A program made the position numbers and the translations under genes. From contig NC_054390.1 of NCBI RefSeq assembly GCF_001625195.1, positions 8,157,222 through 8,221,221 on the forward strand: a stretch of 64,000 bases of DNA, read 5' to 3'. Shown one piece after another: positions 41,438 to 52,775 of this stretch (position 1 is the first letter of the stretch; each line of letters begins with the position of its first letter). The stretch comes from Drechmeria coniospora. Taxonomy: Eukaryota > Ascomycota > Sordariomycetes > Hypocreales > Ophiocordycipitaceae. The notes under the pieces are model-generated. The model did no database searches, was not told where the DNA came from, and saw only the letters and a list, made by a program, of their open reading frames with translations.

Positions 41438-43504
41438 TGAATGTCACCGTCGCCGCGGCGGAATCAGGCGTCGTTCGAAAAAGGGGCCTTTTGGCGAGGG
41501 GAATGCCCTGCGCACCTGTCGGACCGCCAGCAGGAACCAGTGTGGACGGGAGATGTCGGTATCGCGGACGAGGAGCACCCTTCGTACGGAGTTTTGCATT
41601 CTAGGAATTTTCTCCGAAGAGCAGAGCGGTGCATTGCCGTGCTATACCCCTTGACTGCGTCCATGAGGTCACGCACATGCGCGTGGATGGCATGCAAATG
41701 GATGGAGGGTGCCATGGCTCCTCGAGCTACGCAGCCGAGGTCGGTCGCAAGAACGGACCTGGTGCGCCGGAGGGATACCTGCAGGAACGCGGCCTCTGCG
41801 ATGCCGGACGAGACGGGGAAGAAGCGAACAAGCGGCCATGGCTGGGCTCGAACGGCGTCTTCAACGTGTGTGTGCCCATGCGGGGAATATCTTTGGAGCG
41901 GATAGGCTCGTGCTCGTATATGCAACGGTACGGAGTCGCCGTCCACCGCCTTGGGCCGATCCCTGGCCATGGTGGCTGTGCTTTCGGCTCCGATTCGAGG
42001 GCGAGAAATGCAGCTAGCATGGAGGGACGGAAGCTCAAAGTTGCATGCGTACCCTTTTCACCTGTGCAAATTTCGTGCCCGTACATGTTCCTGCGGTATA
42101 GTAAGCTGACTCATGCATGAAGCTGACGCCAGCATGCAAGATTCCCCCACGTGCCTGCTCCGTGTGGGGATGGATGCCAAGATGATCGGATTCCTCTGTT
42201 GAATCCTGGATAGATTTCATAATACAGGGTGCCCATCGTCACCATCAACGCCTGACATTTTCTTCCGAAGCCGAGGTGGTCTGTAGCTTCGCCGGAAATC
42301 CTGCCACCTTCAGCCGACGATGGCATTCGTACGTGCTTCATTCTGGTATTTGGATCCCTGCTACACCTCTCTCTTGGTGCACGTCATTTTCGAAGCACCA
42401 TCCGCGCGTCGGAACGAGTCCTGGGTTCTCTTGACGTTCATGGCGATGGTGGTATTTTGTCCTCCCCAACACCGACGAGCCATCTCGTTGTGGGGGGGGG
42501 GGGGGGGGTGGTTGCGAACCAAGCAGTCGGCTAGGTTGGTCCGTTTGTCGCATGACCGACAGAAACAGCACAGGAAGGAGGTGTGAAGGAGCTTGATTCT
42601 TTTCGAAGCAGTACGTGTCGAGCGTGTGCAGACTTGGTGGAATGCACGGAAGTGAATACCCCTCTGGCCTGGTTCTCATCTTTGCCGGTTCACCAACGAC
42701 GCCGTCCGTATTCTCTGACAGCGTCTAGTGACGCGTCGGTACTCGTTCTGTCGGAAATGGCCGGATGTCGACAGGTCACGATTCGAGCAGCCGGCATCCA
42801 GCTCGTCCCAGGTCGCTCGGCAGTGCATGCCACACCTACCTGCCGGTAGATGCCCATGGGAGGTTGCTAGGAGTACCCATGCTCGCCACACATGGTTCGC
42901 AGTCAGTGCAGATTCGCTCTGGTCTGTGACTGTTTCGTCGATGGCGTATTTGGGGGCCAATTCAAAGGACGGAGGGAAGGCCATGCATGATTTGCCGCAG
43001 GCGTATTCGTGGCCGCAAGCGGCGTCTGTGGTGATGACGTAATTAGGCCCTGTAAATACGGAGTAAGTACAGTCAGTAGATTGCCGTCCACCACGAAGTA
43101 ATGCTTGTACTGTAATTACAGGCACCATACAAAGGTCGAGTGGCTTTGGGGGCTCATGGTTACGTCAGCGCTTTCGTCACTTCAGCACGCACATCGACTG
43201 CTGGTGCTGTGGCCGGCCTGCCTGTAGAGTACTTGGACACTCCGTACTTGGACACTCCGTAATAATACTTGTACACTCCGTACTTGTACAGTTATCATGT
43301 TGCAACAGAGAGTAGGGGGTCCGCTCTAGAGGCTGCACCAACGATGCAAGTATCGTGAGATGGGTCAATAATCAGTCCATTGGTGTTCTTCTTGATCATG
43401 TTGTTGCCTACCACTGGGTGTCCACAACACCTGCATAAATGACTTTAACCCCTTTAGAGGCACGTTGGCGTGACATGTTACTTACCGTCCATGTACAAGC
43501 ACTG

Positions 43505-45030
43505 TCAGTCATGATGGGTATTTGCAGCACCTGTACGCGTGGGAAGGATTCCCCGACACGTCCGTTCAACCCGATTGTCTTGTTTCGTCGTGAGCGGGTT
43601 GCAATGAAACTGCTGGATGGCTCTCCGCAGCGGTTCCGTGGCTTCGTATCTGTGCAGAGGATACTGCGCCTCGAGATATTCCATCTTGGGCATCGCCCTT
43701 TCGACATCAACCTTTGGCAAGGTCGGCGGGTCGTTTGCCATCGGCTCAGCAGCCAGGGGGACTTCCGGGGCGAGACACCAAGGTTGGGCACTTGGCAGTC
43801 CGCGGACATCGTGAGGTTGCTGTCTGCGTACGTGCTGGGCAATGATTTTGCGGCGGCATGATGGCTCCATGGTGTATCGTATGGCTCGTCGGCCATTCGT
43901 CACAAAGGAAGCACGAGGAACCGGACCAGCCAAACACGGCGTCTTGGTGGCAGTGGAACAATCGAGACGGGAGGAATGCGTCGTATGGGTGGTAATATTC
44001 CTGGACGACAGTCAGTGATTTTTCGAGCAAGAAATTCACCACTAGACGTCATCGCCATCGTCCATTGCCATCATGATGCATGGGTAGAGGGGCATTGAAG
44101 TGACGGCGGAGCCAGCAAGGTTTCTTGAATCAATCAAACTCCAAAATCCAGGGTGCAGCCATGAGGACGTAGGATTTAGAGAGCCGTAGGAGGGCACGAA
44201 AGAAGCTTGCAATGGAAGAGTCTCGCTCGTTCTTGGGCTCCCATGGGAAATACTTCTTCCCTGCCGGTCGCTGCGCAAAGCTCTTGCAGCCCGCTGTCGG
44301 CGGCAGGCGCTGCTGGAGGTGCGCCTGGAGACGGCAGCCCCCCGCGAGGCAGACCCTCTACGCCCGCCAGCCATCCTGCCCTTTACAAAGCACTCGCCTC
44401 ACTTTCGACCCAAGCTCACCCGCACTGCAGCGTTGCGAGACTTGCCACCCGCCTTCCGCGACACGGACGAAGCCTAGGGTACTGTGCCCTAGCGCGGGGA
44501 AGCATGTGCGCTGCGTCGAATATCTGCTTGTCAAGGTGGCAGGAAACGGTGCCTCTGCAGACGGGTTTGATCCGATATACCGGGGTCAGAATTGATTGCC
44601 AAGAGCTGCTTTGCCCGGTATAGCGACGTATCGTTAACATCCTTGGCGGGCTGAACGGCTAAAAGAACAGAACAGCCTCGGGCCTCGACATTTCAATGAG
44701 CATAAAGCCGTTCTCGCCTCCCGATGTGAACGCAGAAGCTGCGGGTGTATTGAGGCTCTCCTGCTGCCGTTGCTGCAGATGATGGTCAAGCCAGATGGCG
44801 ATGGGTCCTTCCGACGGTTGTGTGGCATCTCCCTCCATCGTCTCTGCCGTCTCCCAGTCGTCTTCGACGAGCGATCGGCACTGGACATGGCTAATAATGC
44901 CTATTTGAAGCGCATCTTTGGCCTCGAACAAGCCTGCGGGAAACCCTTTGGAGATGGCATCATGCCCCCCAGTTTTGCTGCTTTGGAGAGTCGACCAGAC
45001 ACTACTACCACCAAGACATCTCACCACCAA
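43505..45030 (-). pseudogene. Possible degraded gene, unrecognised
   Basis: Separate minus-strand stretches look more protein-like than their surroundings. These are 44946-44659 (starting GLFEAKDALQIGIISHV after a TTTCCCGCAG acceptor-like site and ending MSRPEAVLFF), part of 44042-44374 (SFVPSYGSLNPTSSWLHPGF) and part of 43505-43933 (NDPPTLPKVDVERAMPKMEY). Stops and frame changes separate them and I could not build one gene with sound introns. It may be a decayed gene or chance. No family was recognised. Confidence 0.2.
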
Positions 45031-46467
45031 GACATCTTTGCTCGACGGCTACCCTGTACCTTCCACCGCGGGCCAGGCATGCATGCATCCACCACGGGAC
45101 GGCAGGAATCCGTACCAAGGTTCGAAGGTTGTGCTCGATACGGCCACATGGTATGGGGCATGGCAGGCATTGGCAGCACAATTGACCTGCGAAAGTGCTT
45201 CCCTGCGCCAGCACATGTCACCGTACTGTGCACTGATGCCACCATGTACTGGGTAGTCATGGTACCACGCAAGCGAGTACAAGTACTAGGTACCTGGTAC
45301 TCTGTACTGTATATTTGCAAGTGCAGGTAATTACTGTACCAGCATCAGGCCGAGTTACCACGAACCTGGCACAGATATGCTGCCTTTGGGACCACGTACA
45401 AGTCTCCCCACATCAACAGTCTTCACCAGGCTGATGCATGCAATGCAGGAGGTAATCGTCTAGGCCTGCTACAATGCGAGGTTGCATACTGGCATCTGCC
45501 GTGCGTGTGTGCGGAGGTGCTCAGTGCTAGGTACTAGGGTAGGACAAGCGCTAGTAGTTTTACACTGGTCGGGTGCGGTTCAGGTTTCGGACGGACGGCG
45601 CTTGCACAGCACTAAAGCCAACTGTTGGCATGCTCCTGTGCAGAGCACATGGCAGAGCACATACAAACGTTGCACTGTAAATATTTGGCACCCAGTACCT
45701 CTAGTGCCTGCGCCGACCTGGTGCCCAGTGCCTCAGCGCTGCGCGGCACCTGTACACGTCGGCAGAGGTGCCCGGCGCTGCTCGTTGCTGCATGTACTTG
45801 CACCGTGCGGATCGGATGCGAACCTGTAGCTGCCGTGGTCGCTGCCAGCGGTCAGCCGTGGGCGCTGGGCGTAATGGGCGACGGCGACAAAGGTCCCGCC
45901 CGTGATTGGCCCCCCCCGGCCCGTGACCTGCAAACACTTTTTTTTTGGCCAACTTGGTTCCAGCACGCCAAACCTTGCTTCTTCAATTCCGGACCACGAC
46001 CATCGATATCCACGCCTCTCGTCCCCGTCCCATCTCCTCTTCCCCCTCAGCCCGTCGTCTTTCTCTTCTCCCCTTTCCTCATCCCCGCCGCACGCTCCGC
46101 TCCCGCCGCCCGACGCGAGCTTGGACCGTGGGAGATCCGCCCGGCCACGACGCACGACGCCCACGCTGCCCTCGACGGCTCCGTCCACCTCGCCCCATCC
46201 TCCATCAGTCCTCCTCTCCATCGTCCGGCACCCCAAGGGGCCTTGGCCAACGCCCTTGGTTTCGTTCCGGTCCGTCTTCTTCCCCGGCCCATCGTCCGCC
46301 TTCGGCCGTCGGCCGTCCCGCCCACCGTCGCCGCCGCATGGTCCGGCTGCCCTCGAGCACGCTGTCGTCACCGACGCCCCGTCCGTCCGCCGTCCGTCCA
46401 TCGTGCCCACGCCCGCGCCTGCGTCTAGGCCCACGCCAGTCAGGCGTCCGACCCCTCCGCTCGCACC

Positions 46468-48753
46468 ATGGCTGCTGCTCCGCGGCGTAGAAGAATCGGC
46501 CATCGACGCCGCGTCGAGGACGAAGGCGAAGGCGACGAAGGTCGCACGGGCGGGCTCGATGTCGATGACGAATCCCCCACCGAGGGCTCCCTGACCGACG
46601 ATGACGACGCCGGCGAGGATAGCGACACGAGCAACATCGAGGAGACGTCCCCCAACCTGCCGACGTCGAGGAAGACGGCCAACGGCGAGGCCAAGTCCGC
46701 CGCCGCCGAGGCCGCCGAGGGCAAGCCGTCGTCGGATACCGAGCTGATGCTGCGTGGCATGTCCGCCGGCGACAGGCCGGGTGCGGCGCGGGAGATGCAC
46801 TTTGACGACGTCGCCTCGTCGCCCAAGTCCCCCTCGGGTCCCGTCGTCGTGAGCTCGGCCTCGCACCCGCCGCCGCCGCCGCCGCCGCTGGCGTCCCAGG
46901 GAGACCGCCGTCGGCAGGAGCACGAGGACTACAAGCGCCGCCGGGACGAGGACCCGGCCTTTGTGCCCAACCGGGGCGCCTTTTTCATGCACGATCATCG
47001 ACACGCCGGCCCTGCCGCCAACGGCTTCAGACCCTTTGGTCGAGGCGGCCGAGGAAGGGGCGCCGGCCGCGGTGCCGTCGGCGGTCCCTTTTCGCCCTTT
47101 AAGTAGGTCATCCGGGCCCGTCGTCCGACGGACCTCGTCCCTCCCCTCGTCGTCACTCCCGTCCCCCTCCCGTCCCCCTCCCCTCGTGCCTGCTGACGCG
47201 GTGTCCGCGGCAGTCATTTCCACCAACAGGCGGACCCGACGACGAGCTCGCCCTGGACCCACGACATGCACGACGTCGTCGCCGACCCCGTCCCGCGCCG
47301 GCCCCGAAACGCGCCAAGGCACAGCGAAGGGCCTCCGAACGGCAACGGCGTCATACCGAGGTGCGAGCTCAGCGCCGCGCCCATCAACCGGACGCTGTCG
47401 ACGGAGAGGCACATCGGCAACGCCCACGTTCGCGTCTTCATGCCGCACCTGATGGACGGGCCGGCCGTCTTTCCGCGCATGCCCATCAAGCAGTACACGA
47501 AGCTGCCCGATCACCGGCCGCCTCTGCGAAGCGACAAGCCGGTGCGCATCTCCCTGCCCAGCCGTCCGCCGCGGTACGTCTTCCCCGCCACCGACAGGTC
47601 CTTCACCTTTATCCCCCGCGAGCTGCGCCCCAACCAGCAGCGCGTGCGAGGGAAGCCCCGGTCCGCCCTCGGCTCCGTCGGCGGCGGCTTCTCGCGACGC
47701 ACGAGCGTCGTCGGCGGCAGCTACTACGGCAGCGTCTACTCGCCCAGCGTCGCCGCCAGCCGACGCTCGTCCATCGTCCACGACCGGGACGCGATGCTGT
47801 CGCCCTCGGAGTCGGTCATGTCGAGGCCGCCGATGCCGACGGACGCCGCCCGGCCCGTCGTCCGACTCCCCCCCGCCCCTCGACCGGACCTCCCGCCGGC
47901 GGCCGACGCGCAGGAGCCGTCATCCATCAGCCGGCTGCCGCCGCCGCAGACGCATCCGCTCCCGCAGCGGCCGGCGGCGCACGAGACGGCGGCGGCGGCG
48001 GCGGCGGCGTCGATTCCCATGCACCAGCCGCGTCCGCAGAAGAACATCTCGGTGGCCGACATCGAGCCGCCGACGACGCTGCAGGGCCCGCGCGCCATCC
48101 AGCAGCCTTTCCACCAGCAGGTGCCGGTGCAGGTCGCCAACGGCTTCGCCCCCGACGGCCAGACGCACGCGCGTCGACCGTCGCACCCGTCGCACCCGTC
48201 CAGCGGGACGCCACTGTCTCAGATACCGGAGCGCGCCATCCACGCGGCCCCCTTCCAGCCAAACGCGCACGGCCAGCCTCCCTACTACATGCAGCAGGTC
48301 TATCAGCCGCAGCCGCCGCCGCCGCCGCCGCAGGCTCAGCCGCAGCAAGGCTACTACTACCCGCAGCCGTTCTCGGCCGCCGGCCTGACGGGCGCCGCGG
48401 CGGCGGCGTCGGCGGCGCCCTTTGTCCCGGCGGCCTCGCACGGCGTCGGCGGCGGCTTCCCGCCGCACAACGCGCCGGAGCAGCCTGTCGGCCAGGGCGC
48501 ATCGGGCAACCCGGCGGCCGGGCCGAACCTCGTGGCGCAGGAGGTCAACGGCATGGTCTACTACTACGACTCGTCGCAGGTGCAGCCCGTCGGCGGCTAC
48601 GGCCCGTACGCGGCCGCCCAAGGGTTCCAGGCCAACGTCGTGGGCATGGGGGGCGTGGTGACGCCGAGCCCCGACGGCTTCTACTACCCGCAGCACGCGC
48701 AGCACGCGCAGCACTCGCAGCACGCCTCGGGCATGGTGTACTACTCACAATAG
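46468..48753 (+). CDS. Btz-domain protein (Barentsz/CASC3/MLN51-like exon-junction factor)
   Basis: Btz proteins bind eIF4A-III in the exon junction complex and act in mRNA localisation or surveillance. Exons 46468-47102 and 47214-48753 join in frame to 724 aa. The N-terminus is basic then strongly acidic (RRRRIGHRRRVEDEGEGDEG; SLTDDDDAGEDSD). The key Btz motif lies at about residues 162-178: DPAFVPNRGAFFMHDHR, preceded by a charged QEHEDYKRRRDE and followed by an RGG-like segment (FGRGGRGRGAGRG). The long C-terminus is low complexity: polyproline, polyalanine, Gln/Pro/Tyr and HAQHAQHSQHAS repeats. It is longer and more disordered than the conserved core needs. The start follows CGCACCATGG, a good context. 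Confidence 0.85.
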
Positions 48754-50010
48754 GCGCCTGAGCCGTCCCATGGCCACCCCCCGGCGGCCGTCGAGTGTTT
48801 TTGAAGCCCGCGCTCGACGCGACGGCCGCCGGGAACGACGTGGCAGGATTCCCTTTTCTTTTTTTTTTGTTTTCGCCTTGGACACCTCGCCGGTCTCGTC
48901 GTTTCGCTTCGTCCACGGCGGGTCACGCGGAAGAGGCGGCCGGCCTCGCTGAGCATGTCGGTCTCAACGGTCGTCATCGGGCCGCTTGCCGTCGAGGATG
49001 CGGCACGGCGAGGTCGGCGGCACGTCATCGGCCCAGGCTTCCTTGCCTTTTGCCCGCCCTTTTCCCTCGTTCCTCGTCTCGCGCGCGCGCGCCGGCACGT
49101 CTCCGCAAGGGGTTGGACGACGCACCCGTCGACGGCTTGCCTCCGATATCATTACGAAGGCGGGACTGCATTCCTACCGGGTCGAGGGTGTACGGTGGTA
49201 TTGCTACGTGCGGAGGAGGAGATGCCCTCCGGTTGCGCTATCCTATCCTCAAGTTGGCCGGTCAGGATGTCGGCTTCGCAGTGGCGGAGCCCGACCCGCC
49301 GCTCGCGGTCCCCCCTCGTCGGTGCGCCGTCGGTCGTTTTCCAGCGAGAAAGTCGGAAGAATGAGCGGCCTCTCCTTTGTCGGTCGAGCCTTGACCGCGT
49401 CGGTCGGTCGGTCGGGATTCCCGTCGACGCGCGCACGGCATCGGCGTTATCAGGTGTTGGGAGCAAGCCGCAGAAAAGCTGAATTCGAACAGTGGTTGCT
49501 ATGCACGCGCAGGACGTGCCGTTCCGGCCGTGACGGGTGACGCGTGTTGTGCCAGGCCCAGACGACGACGCGAAGACGGGTGCATGACGGCACGCCAGCC
49601 CATCGGGACCGTAGACATGATGGCCACGGACAAGGCGGCAGGGGAGGGGGGGGGGCGAATGAAGGATGAGGGTGCGCAGGCGGCGTCACCTGCTGACGGC
49701 ACGGGAGACGACGCAGGCTTGGGCTCGGACGTCGTCCGTTGGAAGCACGATGAGGGGCGAATAGGTTTTCGTATTCCATGCTCGCACCAAGTGAGGAGTA
49801 CGGACGACTCCAACATGCCGTGCTACCCAAGTGTATACGGAGTGCGGAGGACGAAGATGGTGTATCAAGATGCTTGTATTGCATGCTTGTAAGTACTCTG
49901 TACTGCCAAGGTGCCTTGCCGCTACCCTGTACATCGCACAGCTATTACTGCCTACCAGGTACTGTAACTGACCTACAGTACTCCGTACTCTGTACTTGTA
50001 CAAGCATTAG

Positions 50011-50121
50011 TACTAGGAACCTCTAACAAAGGTTCAAGCACTAGAACTCCTAGGTACCTCTAACAAAGGTTCAAGCACGACGACTACTAGGCACGTCTAA
50101 CAAAGGTTCAAGCACTACAAC
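50011..50121. repeat. 37-bp unit repeated three times
   Basis: The block CTCTAACAAAGGTTCAAGCA recurs at 50021, 50058 and (with GTC) 50095, a 37-bp period. The three copies differ at a few positions. They end 36 bp before mimp-like copy C. Confidence 0.85.
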
Positions 50122-50157
50122 TATTTTATACAAACAAGTACGGCGTATAAGTACTTC

Positions 50158-50238
50158 CGGTGGGGAGGCAAAATGGTCGATTCAATTTGCATGAGTAGCC
50201 CTAGCAAAAGTGAATCGTCAATTTTGTCCAAGTACCTA
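50158..50238 (+). mobile_element. Mimp-like MITE, copy C (~81 bp)
   Basis: Starts CGGTGGGGAGGCAAAATGG, diverged from CAGTGGGG by one transition, and continues TCGATTCAATTTGC. The right arm reads GTGAATCGTCAATTTTGTCC. Its length is one base more than copies A and B and its orientation is the same. The outer right end is more decayed than in copy B, and no intact TA pair was found. Confidence 0.65.
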
Positions 50239-52023
50239 GTTCTAGTACGGAGTAGTAATCCAGTACCTTTGCACTCATAGGCATCTAGCGTGGGCACCTA
50301 GGTCGTGCACGTGATCACCAAGAAGTGCCTTCAAGGAATACACCTGCACGTACGGAGTAGGCACCCAAGTATTACTTGCTTCCCAGGCCCGGCCATCCGT
50401 CCTGTTCGGTCCGTATCGTATCTGCACATGAACACCCTGCACTGCTAGGTACTCGCAGGCACCTAGGGAGATCTTGTGCCTACTGGGGAGGCGGAAGCGT
50501 CGAGTTCACCGTGATTGGCAGGTTGGTACAAAGGGTGCGGCGGAATGGTTGGGTGGTAGAGACGGGGTCCCTCTCCGTCCAGCAGCTACCTGCGGTTCTC
50601 GTCATCTACTTGTACCCGTACGGCCAGGTCGGCTGCACGAGTCGAGTCGGAGGGTTTGGCAGAAGAGGTCGTGACGGAGGCATCGGGGGCGAGACACAGT
50701 ACTGGAACCTTAGCAGTACCTAGGTAGGTGTGCCACTGCAAGTACGCACAGTAGTTAGTGCATGTACGGAGGGAGCACAGAGTACTGCCGAGAGAAAGCC
50801 AGGTGGTGCAGCAGATTCGAGCTGCATGCACTACTCCGTACTCCGTACTGTAAGTACTTGCGCCGTACTGCACTCCGTTCACCTGCCTGCAAGTGCAGAG
50901 TACGGTGCAGCACACCGGCATGAACCGTACAGCATGCTTGCACACGAGCTGCTGCGGTGTCTTATCTGCACCATGTTCTTGTGCATGTAGGCGCCAAAGA
51001 CTCCGTACTGCGTGCGCCCATCATGGTCCGTGAACATGTACCTGCACTCCGCACGCCGTGGTGATGATACAAGGTAGGTATGGTAGCACTCGTGCGCGAC
51101 AAGGTGCCGCCGGCAAGGCGGCGAGGCAACCCAGACTGCCCGACGAGCGCGGGCATTCGCAGGCAAACCGCCGGCGTCCGATGGCGGTGCCCAGGGGCGC
51201 GCGGGTGACGAGGTGGGCGATGGGCGTGCGAGGCGACGATGCCGCAGGGTACCATGGCCGCCCCTAGAGGGGCGGTGCTCGTGCAGTGCCGACGCAGGAC
51301 GCGTGCCGCCCATGCCGGACGACGACGACGATGCGTGGCGCCCGTTCAGTGGCTCGTGGCCGTCACACACCGTCTTGATGAATGATGGGCCGCAGCGACG
51401 ACGCCGCGAGAAGGTACCGGGGCCGCATGTGCCTGCACGCCAAAAGGCAAGAACAGCGGGAGGAAGGGCACCCATGCCGGCGCGACGTGATGGCGAGCTG
51501 GGTGACTGTTTCATCAGATCCGCTGCCCCGTTGTGCGGGTGCGACTGCGACGACTGCTTGCTTGGCGTGAGAATCAAGACTCATCGCCGTCGTGCGTGCA
51601 CTGCATCGAGCCGGGACCAACGGCAGCGATGGAGACGGCGTCGTATTCAAACTCCCTGGTAATCGTCGCGTCCTCCTTTGAGCCAACGTCGCAGCTTCTC
51701 ACGCCGGCACGCGGGTGAGCGACGGAGAGGCGAGGCCCTAACGATGAAAGAAGACGAGACGGACGTAGCCTGTTCCGTCTCGAACAAGGGGACGCGGGAA
51801 GCCAAAGCGGTTTCGGGCTCCGACGGCTGGCTTGATGGAGCAGTCCGAGCAGCGCGGAGTCATACTTGGCACCTGCTACGGCGCACAGCTACGGGGGTAC
51901 GGCGCGTCTGCGAGCGCTGTGGGGGTAATTAAGCAAAGAAAAGGCTACGGAGAGAGAGCAAGTATGGGTGGGGGCGGGGGGAAGACGGAGGGGGAGAAGG
52001 GGGGGGCGGAGGGGGAAGAGAGC

Positions 52024-52385
52024 TAGAGAAAGAGGGAGAGAGGGAGAGAGAGAGAGAGAGGCAGAGAGAGAGAGAGGCAGAGAGAGAGAGAGAGAGGCAG
52101 AGAGAGAGAGAGGCAGAGAGAGAGAGAGAGAGGCAGAGAGAGAGAGAGAGAAAGGCAGAGAGAGAGAGAGAGAGAGGCAGAGAGAGAGAGAGAGAGAGGT
52201 AGAGAGAGAGAGAGAGAGGGAGAGAGGCAGAGAGAGAGAGGGAGAGAAGGGAGAGAGAGGGAGAGAGAAAGGCAGAGAGGGAGAGACGCAGAGAGAGAGA
52301 GAGAGGGAGAGGGGGGAGAGAGAGGGAGAGAGAGAGGGAGAGAGAGAGGCAGAGAGAGAGTGAGGGAGGGAGAGAGAGAGAGGGG
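52024..52385 (+). repeat. Long GA microsatellite with GGCAGA interruptions
   Basis: About 360 bases are almost pure (GA)n, broken at irregular intervals by GGCAGA or GGGAGA. The plus strand is all purine apart from rare C or T bases. Both strands stay open and yield meaningless Arg/Glu or Ser/Leu repeats. The purine strand could form triplex DNA. Confidence 0.95.
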
Positions 52386-52775
52386 TTTGATTACATAAGT
52401 CGAATGGCGACTCGATCGGTTGGGTAGTCACGGTGGCGACCATTTCCTGGGCACTTGCGCAGTGTATGACCAGATCATGACGAGGAGTCAGCACGACGTC
52501 CAGAGGCACCAATGAGCCCGACGGCTGTCCACCGGAACCTGCCTCGCAGAATGAACGGATACGTACAGCCTGTCGGCGTCCGACGCTGCCGAGCAGGGCG
52601 TCGTGATGCGCGTCTCGGCCCATGCGTACGCGGCGGCTGCCTGAGGTTTGGAGTTTCTTCTGCCAGGCACCAAGGCTTGCGCACCGCCGTCGGTACCTGG
52701 TACGAAGAGGGTACCGAACCAAGGATGCAGTGCTCGGTGCTAGGTAACACTAGGTAATTACTCTCTACGGTACGC

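Larger units (their letters stand above)
40927..46467. other. 5.5-kb spacer with possible gene debris
   Basis: After the secreted peptide promoter there is a 12-bp repeat (41395-41437), a 17-base G run (42492-42508), and TACTCCGTA words near 43060-43280 and 45240-45330. Between 43500 and 45030 several stretches look protein-like on the minus strand but do not connect into a gene (separate entry). From about 45950 to 46467 the pyrimidine-rich plus strand is the probable leader and promoter of the Btz gene. Confidence 0.5.

Noticed and set aside
45733..47781. 682-residue minus-strand open frame
   Set aside because: Antisense to the Btz gene; Gly/Arg/Asp-rich shadow of GC-rich codons.
50021..50121. 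tRNA-like GGTTCAAGC words
   Set aside because: They belong to a 37-bp tandem repeat and no cloverleaf can be formed around them.
51889..52722. 277-residue minus-strand Ser/Leu-rich frame
   Set aside because: It is the GA microsatellite read on the other strand.
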